Shown here: positions 8,618 to 17,890 of the stretch, piece after piece
Position numbering within the stretch: position 1 is the stretch's first letter
How the letters are laid out: every line of letters begins with the position of its first letter
NCBI RefSeq assembly: GCF_022763345.1
Contig: NZ_JALEGS010000068.1
Coordinates: 1-64,000 of the forward strand
Origin: Phaeodactylibacter sp.
GTDB taxonomy: Bacteria; Bacteroidota; Bacteroidia; Chitinophagales; Saprospiraceae
Direction: 5' to 3'
Length of the DNA: 64,000 nt
Notes under the pieces: model-generated
Databases searched by the model: none
Seen by the model: the letters and a program-made list of their open reading frames with translations, nothing else
What the model was told of the DNA's origin: nothing
Made by a program: the position numbers and the translations under genes

Positions 8618-9739
8618 ATGAGAGTAGCCATTAATACCCGTTTCCTGCTGCCAGGCCGCATCGAGGGCATTGGGCGGTACACCTACGAAGTAGTGCGCCG
8701 GCTGTTGCGCGACCATCCGGAGCATGATTACTTCTTTTTCTTCGATCGACCCTTTGACCCTGCCTTCACTTTTGGCGGTCAAGCCCGGGGCATTGTATTG
8801 CCGCCTCCTGCCCGCCACCCTTTGCTTTGGTACCTTTGGTTTGAATGGGCCGTGCCTTATGCTTTGCGCAAGCACGGGGCTGACGTATTTTTTTCGCCCG
8901 ACGGCTATCTGTCACTACGGTCCGAGGTGCCTGCTCTGCTGACGGTCCATGATCTTGCCTTTGAGCATTTCACGGAGCACACGCCGGGGCTTGTAGGCCG
9001 GTACTACCGGCATTTTATGCCAAAGTTCTGTGCGCATGCCGGGCGCCTGTTGTCCGTATCGGGCTACACGGCACAAGATATACAGCAACGTTATGGTATT
9101 CCGGAATCCAAAATCGCCATCTGCGGCAATGCCTGCCGGGAAGGGTTCCGCCCGCTGACCGCAGGAGCAAAGGAGGCGGCCCGGAACAAATGGAGCGCTG
9201 GCAAGCCCTACTATCTTTATGTAGGTGCCATCCACCCTCGAAAGAATGTACATCGGTTAATCACTGCATTTTCTGATTTCAAAGCCCAAACGCAAAGCCT
9301 GGCCCGATTGCTGATTGCCGGCCGTTTTGCCTGGCAGTCCGGCCCGGTGAAGTCGGCCTATGAAGCTTCCGCATTTCAGGAAGATATTGACTTATTGGGC
9401 TTTGTGCCCGATGAAGATTTGCCGGCATTGATGGGCGGCGCGAAAGGCTTTGTCTATCCCTCTCTGTTTGAAGGCTTCGGGCTACCGCTGCTGGAAGCGA
9501 TGGAAGCAGAAGTGCCCGTCATCACGTCCAATGTCTCCTCTATGCCGGAGGTAGCCGGTGAGGCAGCTTTACTGGTCGACCCCAACGATACCACAGCGCT
9601 CGCGCAGGCTTTGATATTGTTAGATGGAAACGCGCAACTACGGGCATCTCTGGTGGAAAGAGGCAGGCTGCAACGCAAGCAGTACAGCTGGGACCGCACC
9701 GCAGCAATAGTTTATGAAAACCTGGCTCAGCTCTTTTGA
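8618..9739 (+). CDS. GT4-family glycosyltransferase
   Basis: This 373-residue retaining glycosyltransferase has two Rossmann-like domains (GT-B fold). The N-terminal acceptor domain opens 'INTRFLLPGRIEGIGRYT' with the Gly-rich loop. The C-terminal nucleotide-sugar domain contains 'YVGAIHPRKNV' and the E-x7-E motif (Glu285 and Glu293 in 'FEGFGLPLLEAME'). It resembles mannosyl- or rhamnosyl-type enzymes of lipopolysaccharide or capsule assembly; the donor cannot be read from sequence. It is isolated from other polysaccharide genes. Its 3' end overlaps that of the convergent lgt gene by 13 bp. Confidence 0.92.
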   Translation: MRVAINTRFLLPGRIEGIGRYTYEVVRRLLRDHPEHDYFFFFDRPFDPAFTFGGQARGIVLPPPARHPLLWYLWFEWAVPYALRKHGADVFFSPDGYLSLRSEVPALLTVHDLAFEHFTEHTPGLVGRYYRHFMPKFCAHAGRLLSVSGYTAQDIQQRYGIPESKIAICGNACREGFRPLTAGAKEAARNKWSAGKPYYLYVGAIHPRKNVHRLITAFSDFKAQTQSLARLLIAGRFAWQSGPVKSAYEASAFQEDIDLLGFVPDEDLPALMGGAKGFVYPSLFEGFGLPLLEAMEAEVPVITSNVSSMPEVAGEAALLVDPNDTTALAQALILLDGNAQLRASLVERGRLQRKQYSWDRTAAIVYENLAQLF

Positions 9740-10887
9740 TGCTTTCGCCAAATCCAGATTGTACCGCCCAGCCCAATCAAGAATAACGTGACGGCAATAA
9801 ACTGAGCCTGTGTCAGCCCCGTGCCCAGAAAGGAATACACCTCATTGATCCGAACCTTTTCGATGAAAAAACGCTCCATGCCATTAAACAAGAGGTAGAT
9901 GAAAAAGAGCATGCCCGGATAGCCTCTCGTAACACCTCGCAGCCCGAATAGTATACCGCCTATGGTAAAGGCCATCAGGGATTCATACACCGGCGTAGGG
10001 TAAACCGGTGGGTCGAGTCGGGTACAGTAGATCATATCACAGCCTTCAATAGGTACGCCCCGCCGCAGTACATTGTGCGGATAGTCGTAGGCCCACAGCC
10101 AGTCAGGCAGGAACCACCATTCAGGCTGCGCAGCGGCATTCACAATACCCCAGTCGCCATCGCCAGAGAAGTGGCAGCCCAGACGCCCCACCCCGTAGGC
10201 AATGATCAGCGCCGGTGCCACTGCATCTAAAACGTGGACAATGGGAATGTTCTTACGCCTCAGGTACAAGGCCACGAAGAGGAAGCCAAATATAAGCCCC
10301 CCGTAGATCGCCAGCCCGCCACCGGACAGCAAGGTGCCCACCGGATCGGCCAGCAGGGCAGGAATGTCTTCAATCACGGCAAACACCTTAGCGCCCACTA
10401 CTCCAGAGATCGCCGCAATAATGGTGATCTCGCTGATCCGGTCGTGGGGGTAAATATGCCGGATGGCCTGCTTAGGCTTTGGCAGGGCTTTGCGGTTGCC
10501 ATTCCAGTAGCGGTAGGCGGCAAAAGCAATGCCAAGCACCAGTCCGCCGCTCCAGCTACCTGCTGTCGAGAGCAGCACCTCTGCCGCGTCCGCCTTGAGG
10601 GCAGCAAAATTCTGATAGGCATAGATACCCTTAAAGCCAAGGATGAAGCCCCAAATGCCGTTGGAGGCAATTTCTGCATTGGTGGGGGGCTTGCCGAGCT
10701 CAATTTTTTCCTTTTGGGGATCAAACAGACCTTCCCGGGCCTTGCGCTTCAGTTCGTGGTAAAGGATAAAGGCGGCTGAGATGATCGCCAGGACCAGCAG
10801 CAATCCAAAGGTTTTAAAAATGGATAGCCAGTTATCAGCCGGGGTGCCAAAGAGATCGTGGAACACATAAGACAAGTCGGGGTACAT
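9727..10887 (-). CDS. lgt: Phosphatidylglycerol-prolipoprotein diacylglyceryl transferase
   Basis: Lgt transfers a diacylglyceryl group from phosphatidylglycerol to the lipobox cysteine of prolipoproteins in the inner membrane. This is the first step for the many lipoproteins encoded here. The signature is clear: 'SGGGLAIYGG' (188-197) and 'YGVGRLGCHFSGDGDWG' (231-247) with the essential Arg235. At 386 residues it is ~100 longer than E. coli Lgt, owing to an N-terminal extension and an inter-TM segment, as is usual in Bacteroidetes. About seven TM segments are visible. It is 42 bp downstream of mtaB on the same strand. Confidence 0.94.
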   Translation of the reverse strand: MYPDLSYVFHDLFGTPADNWLSIFKTFGLLLVLAIISAAFILYHELKRKAREGLFDPQKEKIELGKPPTNAEIASNGIWGFILGFKGIYAYQNFAALKADAAEVLLSTAGSWSGGLVLGIAFAAYRYWNGNRKALPKPKQAIRHIYPHDRISEITIIAAISGVVGAKVFAVIEDIPALLADPVGTLLSGGGLAIYGGLIFGFLFVALYLRRKNIPIVHVLDAVAPALIIAYGVGRLGCHFSGDGDWGIVNAAAQPEWWFLPDWLWAYDYPHNVLRRGVPIEGCDMIYCTRLDPPVYPTPVYESLMAFTIGGILFGLRGVTRGYPGMLFFIYLLFNGMERFFIEKVRINEVYSFLGTGLTQAQFIAVTLFLIGLGGTIWIWRKHQKS

Positions 10888-10929
10888 CCGCTACGGAGTT
10901 GGTGCAGCCCAAAGGTAGGGCTTTGCCGT

Positions 10930-12279
10930 TTAATTTGCTACCGTTGCTGCTGACAGTGTGGCTTCCACCGCGCCTTCCTCATTGATATGGTGCAGATGTA
11001 CAGGTGCCATGGTATTCAGCAGTTCCTCCTGTAGAGGCAGGCTGACGCGCACATAGTTGTCGGTAAAGCCGGACATCAGCCCAGGTTCCTTACTTTGCTC
11101 AAAGAGCACGGTACGGTCGGTGCCGGTAAACTGCTCATAGAAGTAGCGGCGCTTTTTCTCGCTCAGGATGGTGAGCATTTTGTTGCGTCGGCGGCGTTCT
11201 TCCATATCCACATGATCGGTGCGCTCGTAGGCGGGCGTGTTGGGCCGCTCGCTGTAGGTGAATACATGAAGGTAGGAAATGTCAAGCTCGTTCAGGAATC
11301 GGTAGGTCTCCAGGAAGTCCTCTTCCGTCTCACCGGGGAAGCCCACGATCACGTCTACCCCAATACAGCAATGCGGCATAAGGGCTTTGATCTTAGCCAC
11401 GCGGTCGGCGTACAGTTCGCGCTTATAGCGGCGGCGCATCTCGCGGAGCTGCTTGTTGTTGCCCGACTGCAGGGGCATGTGGAAGTGAGGCACAAAGCGG
11501 TCGGATTGGGCAACAAATTCAATCACCTCATCCGTGCACAAATTGGGTTCGATGGAGGAAATGCGGAAACGGTCGATGCCTTCCACTTTATCGAGCTCGC
11601 GTATGAGATCGATGAACATCGCCTCCTTCTTGGGCCGTACGCCTTCAATCACCTCCGTGCCGTTGCCAAAGTCGCCGATGTTGACACCGGTGAGGACAAT
11701 CTCCTTCACGCCCATTTCTGCGATGCGGTGGGCATTAGCGACAACGCTCTCGACCGTATCGCTGCGGCTGCGCCCACGTGCCAGAGGGATAGTGCAGAAG
11801 GTACACTTGTAATCGCACCCATCCTGCACTTTCAGGAAAGACCGGGTGCGGTCACCAAAAGAAAAAGCGTTGACGAACTCATTGGCTTCCTTCACTTCAC
11901 CAGCGCGAACCATACCCTTGCCGGGGGCTTTGCTCAGCTCCTCCACATAGTCCAGGATACGGAACTTCTCCGCAGCGCCGAGGACCAGATCCACGCCTTC
12001 GATTTCGGAAATCTCTTCCGGCTTGAGCTGCGCATAACAGCCGACCACCACCACTTTAGCGTCCGGGGAGCACTTCAGTGCCCGGCGTACAATCTGCCGG
12101 CATTTTTTATCCGCAAAGTCGGTCACGGAGCAGGTGTTGATCACGTAGATGTCAGCGCCGTCTTTAAAGCCCACTTCCGAATAGCCCGCCTCTTCGAACA
12201 ATCGCCCGATAGAGGAAGTCTCCGAGTAGTTGAGCTTACAGCCCAGGGTGTAAAATGCGACGCTGCGTGGTGTGGCCAT
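10930..12279 (-). CDS. mtaB: tRNA (t6A37) methylthiotransferase MtaB
   Basis: This 449-residue radical-SAM enzyme inserts a methylthio group at C2 of t6A37 in tRNAs reading ANN codons. The N-terminal MTTase domain has Cys14 (TLGCKLN), Cys50 (NTCSVTD) and Cys81 (GCYAQ) for one [4Fe-4S] cluster. The radical-SAM core has Cys155-x3-Cys159-x2-Cys162 (CDYKCTFC) for the other. A C-terminal TRAM-like beta domain begins near residue 375. The 'TLGCKLNYSET' start is the MtaB form rather than MiaB or RimO. Confidence 0.95.
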   Translation of the reverse strand: MATPRSVAFYTLGCKLNYSETSSIGRLFEEAGYSEVGFKDGADIYVINTCSVTDFADKKCRQIVRRALKCSPDAKVVVVGCYAQLKPEEISEIEGVDLVLGAAEKFRILDYVEELSKAPGKGMVRAGEVKEANEFVNAFSFGDRTRSFLKVQDGCDYKCTFCTIPLARGRSRSDTVESVVANAHRIAEMGVKEIVLTGVNIGDFGNGTEVIEGVRPKKEAMFIDLIRELDKVEGIDRFRISSIEPNLCTDEVIEFVAQSDRFVPHFHMPLQSGNNKQLREMRRRYKRELYADRVAKIKALMPHCCIGVDVIVGFPGETEEDFLETYRFLNELDISYLHVFTYSERPNTPAYERTDHVDMEERRRRNKMLTILSEKKRRYFYEQFTGTDRTVLFEQSKEPGLMSGFTDNYVRVSLPLQEELLNTMAPVHLHHINEEGAVEATLSAATVAN

Positions 12280-12471
12280 GTTAACTGCTTGATAGTGTGT
12301 TTGTAAAGCGCCGCAAAGTTACGCATACTTATTTGATTCGTCAAGCTGGTTTAAATCATTGGATTGAACCGCTGCGCGTTTATTGCGTTACCTGATTTCA
12401 CTTTCGAACTCAGGCTTGGGGAAAGCGGCAATTTTAGCCTATTTTTGCCCCGCAAAACGAACGATAGAGAT

Positions 12472-13575
12472 ATGAGCAAGCAATTTTATGACCTGCCAGT
12501 ACGGGAAGTACGCCCCGAAACAGCGGATGCCGTAACCCTGGTTTTTGAAGTGCCGGAAGACCTGAAGTCTGCTTTTCAGTATAAACAAGGGCAGTACCTG
12601 ACCCTCCGCTTCGACATCAACGGGCAGGAAGAGCGCCGCTCCTATTCTATGTGCAGCAGCCCCGTGGAGCAGGATCTTGCGGTGACGGTAAAGCGGGTGG
12701 AAAACGGTAAGGTGTCCACCCACATCAATCAGCAGATCAAGGCTGGAGACAAAATCTCTGTGATGCCTGCGGATGGCCGGTTCTACACCGAGCTGGATGC
12801 CGATCAGCGCAAGGATTATTACCTCTTTGGCGCCGGTAGCGGTATTACTCCATTGATGTCCATTCTCAAAACGATATTGGAGGAGGAACCTCAGAGCACC
12901 GTCTACCTGCTGTATGGCAACCGCAGCGAAGAGACCATCATCTTTAGGGATGCCCTCGATGGTTTGCAGCGCAAGTACGAGGGGCAGCTGTTCGTAGAGC
13001 ACCTTCTGAGCCAGCCCAAACGGGAAAAGGCGGGAGGCGCACTGGGCTTTCTCAAAAAGAGTAAAGTCGCCTGGGAGGGCCGTACCGGCCGCATTGACCC
13101 TGCTCAGGTACAGTGGTTTCTCAGCAAGCATAAAAAGCGCAGTCAGAAGGCCGAATACTTCATTTGCGGGCCTGGCGATATGATCGACACCGTAGAGGGC
13201 GCCCTCCTCGGGCAGGGCATTGACAGCAAGGCTATTCACACGGAGCGCTTTACCACCGGACAGCCTGCTGCTGATGGCACCAAGGCTGCCGGCGTAGATG
13301 GTGCAAAAGTCAAGGTACATCTCGATGGCTCGCAAATGGAAGTGACCGTAACATCCGGCAAGACCATCCTGGATACGCTTCTGGCCGAAAAGCTGGATCC
13401 GCCCTATTCCTGTACTTCCGGTGCCTGCTCTACCTGTATGGCTAAAGTGCTGAAAGGCTCTGTGGAAATGGACGCTTGTTTTGCCTTGGATGATGAGGAG
13501 GTTGCGGATGGCTTTATACTGACTTGTCAGGCACACCCTACCACAGATGAGGTGGAGATCACCTATGACGTTTAA
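12472..13575 (+). CDS. PaaE-like FAD/NAD(P) reductase with C-terminal 2Fe-2S ferredoxin domain
   Basis: This 367-residue protein begins at ATG 12472 (MSKQFYD); the open frame extends 36 codons upstream but that part is non-conserved. Its order is an FAD-binding barrel with 'RRSYSMCSSP', an NAD(P)-binding domain ('GAGSGITPLMSIL', 'YFICGPGDMI') and a plant-type ferredoxin with Cys-x4-Cys-x2-Cys ('SCTSGACSTC') plus a distal Cys ('LTCQAHP'). This is the layout of PaaE, the reductase of phenylacetyl-CoA epoxidase. None of paaABCD is nearby, so it may serve another oxygenase. It is divergent from mtaB. Confidence 0.9.
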   Translation: MSKQFYDLPVREVRPETADAVTLVFEVPEDLKSAFQYKQGQYLTLRFDINGQEERRSYSMCSSPVEQDLAVTVKRVENGKVSTHINQQIKAGDKISVMPADGRFYTELDADQRKDYYLFGAGSGITPLMSILKTILEEEPQSTVYLLYGNRSEETIIFRDALDGLQRKYEGQLFVEHLLSQPKREKAGGALGFLKKSKVAWEGRTGRIDPAQVQWFLSKHKKRSQKAEYFICGPGDMIDTVEGALLGQGIDSKAIHTERFTTGQPAADGTKAAGVDGAKVKVHLDGSQMEVTVTSGKTILDTLLAEKLDPPYSCTSGACSTCMAKVLKGSVEMDACFALDDEEVADGFILTCQAHPTTDEVEITYDV

Positions 13576-13653
13576 CCTTTGGCAATCCGGGGTGATATTG
13601 GTAGCTTTGGACAATCGAATTTCTCCTGATCTTATTGCCAAAACGCCTGACCA

Positions 13654-14451
13654 ATGAATCCCCAAGCTATCCTGGAGCAGATTGACCTGTTCAAAGACAG
13701 TGTCGCTACTGCGGCAGACAACCGGCAGCTAAGCCGGCTCTCTGAACGGCTCACTGCTTTGCTCAACGCCCATTTCCCTGATGCTACAGCAACGCAAATT
13801 GCGATTTTGCTGACCGGTGAAATGCACGAGCTTCGGCAACGGGAAATGAAGGGGGTGATTTCGGATGCGGACCGTCGGCTGGCCCGCAATCAATGGGTGG
13901 ATAAGTTTCTCAACCTGCTTGGGGACGCAAAGGTCATGGTTGCCAATGGCGGCAATGATGCACAATCTGATGCTACAGAGCAGCCTAAGGGAACGGCCGT
14001 CCCACTCAAACTTTTCCTTTCTTACGCCGAAGCGGATCAGGAGCTCAAAAACCGGCTCGATAATCACCTGACGGCACTCAAACGGGGAAACCTGATTGAC
14101 CTGTGGAGCGATGAGCAGGTATTAGCAGGGCAAGACTGGGGCGCAGAAGCCAAGCGCAATATTCAGGATGCCGATATCATACTGCTGCTTGTAAGCGCAA
14201 GTTTCATAGCCTCGGAGCACATCTGGAAGTCGGAAGTAGAGAAAGCCATGGCGCGCCGGTCAGAGGGGGTAATTGTAGTGCCCGTAGCACTTAAGCCCGT
14301 GGATTGGGAAGGGCTGCCTTTTGCCGGTCTTCAAGGTTTGCCCCGCTCGGGTAAGCCCGTCACGACCTATGATGACCTGGATCTAGGCCTGCTGGAGGTC
14401 GCAAAGGGCGTACGAGAGGTGGTCGAGTACGTGCACCGGCAAAAGGCGTAG
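13654..14451 (+). CDS. TIR-domain protein with EAD11-like N-terminal domain
   Basis: This 265-residue protein has two parts. Residues ~1-95 are helical and end in 'ELRQREMKGVISDADRRLAR', which resembles the effector-associated domain EAD11 (pattern: arginine-rich helix, G-x-I-S/D turn, R-N-Q helix). Residues ~118-262 are a TIR domain: 'PLKLFLSYAEADQ' (box 1), 'DIILLLVSASF' (strand) and 'SEHIWKSEVEKAM', where Glu194 is in the place of the catalytic Glu of NAD+-cleaving TIRs. In known EAD systems the EAD recruits the effector to a sensor or STAND protein. No partner with an EAD was seen here. It lies 78 bp after the PaaE-like gene. Confidence 0.85.
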   Translation: MNPQAILEQIDLFKDSVATAADNRQLSRLSERLTALLNAHFPDATATQIAILLTGEMHELRQREMKGVISDADRRLARNQWVDKFLNLLGDAKVMVANGGNDAQSDATEQPKGTAVPLKLFLSYAEADQELKNRLDNHLTALKRGNLIDLWSDEQVLAGQDWGAEAKRNIQDADIILLLVSASFIASEHIWKSEVEKAMARRSEGVIVVPVALKPVDWEGLPFAGLQGLPRSGKPVTTYDDLDLGLLEVAKGVREVVEYVHRQKA

Positions 14452-14474
14452 CCTGAGACTTGCCAAAGGAAACG

Positions 14475-15044
14475 TTATTCGCCCCATGAAAGTCCGTAAC
14501 GTAGCGCTATATTTACATAGGGGGAAGAAAAATCGTTCTCGTAATCCGGGATATTATCGTAGGTAACAAACCTGTAACCCGCTTCCAGACCTATCCGGAA
14601 CCACTGAAAAACATTTAGTTCTAGTCCGGCAGAAGGCTTGATAACATAAACGGCGTCATCACCTACGTTTTCGACGGTAGCTGTTCCACCTCCGGCGAAC
14701 AGTTGGAATCTGGGGTGCAGCAACCGTTCTGAATTGGGCGCATAACCCAACAGAATACCATCGTAGTATAGATCAAGTCGGCGGTCACTTGAACCTATAG
14801 TAGGCTCTTCCCTGAAATTATTCCGGGCATAAGCAACGTAAATAGACCGGCTCACTTCAATGCCGATATGGAAGCCGCGAGCGTAGGCATAATCGTCCTC
14901 AAAGTAGCTGTAGTTGTAGTCTAATCCGCCCCATATACCAGACAATCGGATGTCTGAACTGTTGAAGAGGGTTTCCTCCTTTTGAGCAGACAGGCTCAGG
15001 GCAGCGAATAAAAACAAGATGGTAAGTAAGTGGGTGATTTTCAT
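14475..15044 (-). CDS. Outer-membrane beta-barrel protein (hypothetical)
   Basis: This 189-residue protein starts at ATG 15044 and has a clear signal peptide (MKITHLLTILFLFAALSLSA, cleavage after SA-Q). The mature part alternates hydrophobic and polar residues with aromatic girdle patterns ('GIEVSRSIYVAYARNNF', 'GLEAGYRFVTYD', 'YVNIALRYGLSW'). This fits a small 8-strand outer-membrane barrel. An in-frame extension to 15113 would bury the signal peptide. It neighbours a second barrel gene of similar size on the same strand. No specific function can be assigned. Confidence 0.75.
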   Translation of the reverse strand: MKITHLLTILFLFAALSLSAQKEETLFNSSDIRLSGIWGGLDYNYSYFEDDYAYARGFHIGIEVSRSIYVAYARNNFREEPTIGSSDRRLDLYYDGILLGYAPNSERLLHPRFQLFAGGGTATVENVGDDAVYVIKPSAGLELNVFQWFRIGLEAGYRFVTYDNIPDYENDFSSPYVNIALRYGLSWGE

Positions 15045-15159
15045 AATTCGTAGGTGTTTGATTTCGACTTCAAATAAAAGGTAAAATCGTTCACCATGCC
15101 GGTTTTTAACCACCTTTAACCCACCTTAGCATTTGGTTAAGAAAACCGACTGCCTATTC

Positions 15160-15795
15160 CTAAAACAGGTAGCAGCCACGAATGGTAATATTGCGCCCGA
15201 TCCAGGGCACAAGGGTCTGATCGTTGGCTTCTGCCAGTTCCTCACTGTAAGGAGAGTTGAGCCAACGGGACCAGCGAATGTCCATCACCCAGTTTTCAGT
15301 AAAGTAGAAAGAGCCCCCGAGGATTACAGAAAAGACATCCTGAGATATAGGGTGCCTTTCCGTTCCATCCTCCCCCGTTACCTCAGTGACGGTGTAGTTG
15401 ATGATATTGCCGTAGGAGCCACCCGCGGTAAGCTGCAGCTTCCAGTCCCGGAAATGCACCAGCACCGGTGCTTCCACCATGTTGAAATGAATGTTTTCCA
15501 CATCCAGCTCTGAACTGGGGATGTCAAACCCGCTTTGCCGGGCGCCCTGCTGAGAAAAGAGCAGCTCGATGCCTACCTTCCAGCGTTCAGAAAGGACCGC
15601 ATCCGCTTTGATGCCCACTTGAAGTCCATACTTGTAAAAGCCCAGCAGCTTGTCCCCGTCGACCTGAGAAAGGTTAAGACCGGCCACCACTCCTGCTTCA
15701 AAGCGGCGCTCGGGCCCGCTATCCTGCGCCTGCAGGCTGCAGAACAGGCTTGCAGCCATTAGGGTCAACAATAATTTTATAGGTCTTTTTTGCAT
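15160..15795 (-). CDS. PorT-family outer-membrane beta-barrel protein
   Basis: This 211-residue protein has a signal peptide (residues 1-23, ending SLQAQ). It then has the PorT/OMP_b-brl_2 pattern: 'AGVVAGLNLSQVDGD' first strand, 'LQVGIKADAVLSERWKVGIE', 'VEAPVLVHF' and a C-terminal aromatic strand ending in Phe ('IRGCYLF'). Proteins of this family are abundant in Bacteroidetes; one member, PorT, assists T9SS, but most have no known role. There is no evidence that this one is the T9SS component. Confidence 0.82.
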   Translation of the reverse strand: MQKRPIKLLLTLMAASLFCSLQAQDSGPERRFEAGVVAGLNLSQVDGDKLLGFYKYGLQVGIKADAVLSERWKVGIELLFSQQGARQSGFDIPSSELDVENIHFNMVEAPVLVHFRDWKLQLTAGGSYGNIINYTVTEVTGEDGTERHPISQDVFSVILGGSFYFTENWVMDIRWSRWLNSPYSEELAEANDQTLVPWIGRNITIRGCYLF

Positions 15796-15910
15796 AGCAC
15801 CAATTGAGATTTACGGCAAAGTTATCAATTGAACGCATTTTGCGCCACTATGGTGTAGCGGAGCCCGCTGTAACTTATGCCACTGCATTGCATTATTGTG
15901 TAAAACCCCT

Positions 15911-17047
15911 ATGAAAACTATTCAGTTCGCCGGCATAGCGCTTTTGTGTTTGGTCCGGGTGCAGGCGCAAAACCTGGTGCTCAACCCGGGTTTCGAAACC
16001 CTACAGTCTGCCAAATACCATAATGAATGCAGCTTCTCCCGAAAAACCTATCAATTCAACGAATCGGCGGCGTACTGGAATTCTTTTAACGGTCTCACCC
16101 CTGACCTGGTTTCTTATCCGGACTCCGCACACTGCATTTTCCCAGAGCCTTATGCAGGGGAAAAGATGTTGGGGTTTATCAATTTTTATCCGGCAGCGCA
16201 GACCGGCTGGCTCAACGACTACCATGAGTTTATACAAGGGCGGCTGAGCGAACCGCTTGCAAAGGGCGCAACTTATGAAGTCAGTTTTTGGGTCAGCAGG
16301 CAGGTTGAAGTCCCTTTGCAGCACCTTAAGACCCTGCCCCGCACAGAATTTACTGTACCACCCGTGCCGGTAGCGAGCAATAATATTGGCATCGCCTTCC
16401 TGCGCAGCCCTGCCGACCCCAATGAGTTTTTTGATCAGTCCGTACGGCAGTTCAATATCCGGCCACATTTCAATGTGGATACCATCGTGGGTGACAGCGC
16501 CATGATGTGGGTACAGGTTAAGGGTACCTTCAAAGCGCCCTTTGCCACCCGGCACTTTGTAATCGGCAACTTTTTCAAGGATGCTCAAACGGAGGTTAAC
16601 TTTGAACCCTCTCCCTACGTCGTTTTCCCGGTACGCATTGCCTATTACTGTCTTGATGAAGTCTACATTGGCCCGGTACGTTCGGACCTGGAGGAAGCGC
16701 TTACGCAAACTGGCCGGTATACTTTTCAATCTGTACATTTCCCAACTGCGAGCGCGGAGCTACAGCCCGAAGCATTTCCTGAGCTGGGCCAGCTCTCGGG
16801 CTACCTGCTGGGCCACCCGGAGGTGCAGGTGGAAATTGCCGGCCATACGGATGACGTAGGCCAGGCCATTGACAATCAGGAGCTTTCGGAGCGCCGTGCC
16901 GGAGCGGTCCGGCAGTACCTCATTGAGCAGGGCGTGAATGCGGGCCGGATCACCCATCAGGGCTACGGGGAGAGCCAGCCTGTAGCCGAGAATGATACCG
17001 CAGAAGGGCGGCAGCAAAACCGCCGGGTAGAGTGTGTGCTGAAATAG
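15911..17047 (+). CDS. OmpA-family protein with N-terminal lectin-like domain
   Basis: This 378-residue secreted protein starts at ATG 15911. An in-frame TTG five codons upstream is less likely. The signal peptide ends 'RVQAQ'. Residues ~20-270 begin 'NLVLNPGFE', a motif of jelly-roll carbohydrate-binding-like domains in Bacteroidetes. Residues ~275-378 are an OmpA C-terminal peptidoglycan-binding domain: 'VHFPTASAELQPEA', 'EIAGHTDDVG', 'LSERRAGAVRQYLI' and 'YGESQPVAEN'. It probably anchors the outer membrane or an external domain to peptidoglycan. Confidence 0.87.
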   Translation: MKTIQFAGIALLCLVRVQAQNLVLNPGFETLQSAKYHNECSFSRKTYQFNESAAYWNSFNGLTPDLVSYPDSAHCIFPEPYAGEKMLGFINFYPAAQTGWLNDYHEFIQGRLSEPLAKGATYEVSFWVSRQVEVPLQHLKTLPRTEFTVPPVPVASNNIGIAFLRSPADPNEFFDQSVRQFNIRPHFNVDTIVGDSAMMWVQVKGTFKAPFATRHFVIGNFFKDAQTEVNFEPSPYVVFPVRIAYYCLDEVYIGPVRSDLEEALTQTGRYTFQSVHFPTASAELQPEAFPELGQLSGYLLGHPEVQVEIAGHTDDVGQAIDNQELSERRAGAVRQYLIEQGVNAGRITHQGYGESQPVAENDTAEGRQQNRRVECVLK

Positions 17048-17073
17048 TTATTTTAGCGCCAAAGCCATTGCAT

Positions 17074-17361
17074 ATGTTCAAGTACACCCGGCATAGCCTG
17101 AAAAAACTGGAGACGCTGTTCGAGGAAATTGAGTTCACCATCCGTTATGAGAAAGGGAACTTCACCTCGGGCTATGCCATTGTGGAGGACCGAAATATTA
17201 TTGTGATCAACAAATTCTACGATGTGGAGGGGCGCATCAATGTGCTGCTCGATATCCTGGGGCAGACCGAAGTGCCGTTGGAGGTGTTGGGTGAGAAATC
17301 GCTCAAGCTGTACAAACAGTTGGAGAAAAATGAGTTGATTACGGATGAGGAAGAAGAGTGA
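17074..17361 (+). CDS. Conserved hypothetical small protein
   Basis: This 95-residue acidic protein starts at ATG 17074 (MFKYTRHSLKKLE). An upstream in-frame start would overlap the OmpA gene. The body alternates strand and helix: 'FTIRYEKGNFTSGYAIVED', 'IIVINKFYDVEGRINVLLDIL' and a Lys/Glu C-terminal helix. From memory, near-identical short proteins occur across Bacteroidetes without an assigned function. No DNA-binding or catalytic motif is evident. It is 26 bp after the OmpA-like gene. Confidence 0.8.
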   Translation: MFKYTRHSLKKLETLFEEIEFTIRYEKGNFTSGYAIVEDRNIIVINKFYDVEGRINVLLDILGQTEVPLEVLGEKSLKLYKQLEKNELITDEEEE

Positions 17362-17404
17362 ATGTTGACTGCTCATTTAGGCAGCCAACATTCATACGTA
17401 TGGA

Positions 17405-17890
17405 TTATCCCTTCGGACGGTCATACTGACAGCAGGCATGCAGGTTAGCATACACTTCATCCGGTGCCCGGTGCGTATCCGAGTCATACCCTGCGGCAGC
17501 TACTTTGGCTTTGATATCATCCTCTGTTACCTTTTCCGCTTCGTAAGCTACTGACAGCATGCCTGACTTGACATCCCAATCTGCGGAGTGGACGCCCTCT
17601 ACCTCATTCAGCGCGCCCTCAATGGTGCGTTTGCACATGCCACAGTTGCCGTAGATTCGGATGGAAGCCGTGCTTACGTTAGCATCGCTGCTCACTTTTT
17701 GTGCTTTAGCTTTGCTCATTTTGGCGCAAGCCTTGCCACCCTCATTCTTGGCACAGCAGGCTTTTTGGGCTTCTGCTGTTTTGGTACAGCTGGTCTTATC
17801 CTTACCGCTGCAACATGCTTTGGCTGACTGTGCCTGCGCGGACATAGAGCCCAAAAAGAGCAGAGCCAGCATCATCATTAATGGTTTCAT
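17405..17890 (-). CDS. Secreted heavy-metal-associated (HMA) domain protein
   Basis: This ~161-residue protein has a signal peptide (MKPLMMMLALLFLGSMSAQA). A Cys-rich spacer with repeated 'ACC' motifs follows (about residues 25-65). An HMA ferredoxin-like domain is then centred on 'YGNCGMCKRTIEGALNEVEG' with the metal-binding Cys-x2-Cys. A last 'HACCQYD' lies at the C-terminus. It probably binds Cu+ or a similar soft metal in the periplasm. A start at 17908 (MKQEMT) is possible. It is far from the main copper locus at 33-43 kb. Confidence 0.87.
   Translation of the reverse strand: MKPLMMMLALLFLGSMSAQAQSAKACCSGKDKTSCTKTAEAQKACCAKNEGGKACAKMSKAKAQKVSSDANVSTASIRIYGNCGMCKRTIEGALNEVEGVHSADWDVKSGMLSVAYEAEKVTEDDIKAKVAAAGYDSDTHRAPDEVYANLHACCQYDRPKG

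Noticed and set aside
12364..12471. N-terminal extension of the PaaE-like reductase
   Set aside because: Non-conserved residues overlapping the intergenic promoter region; ATG 12472 begins the FAD domain at normal length.
15160..15795. This barrel protein as the T9SS component PorT itself
   Set aside because: Only general family likeness is visible and no other T9SS machinery genes are nearby.
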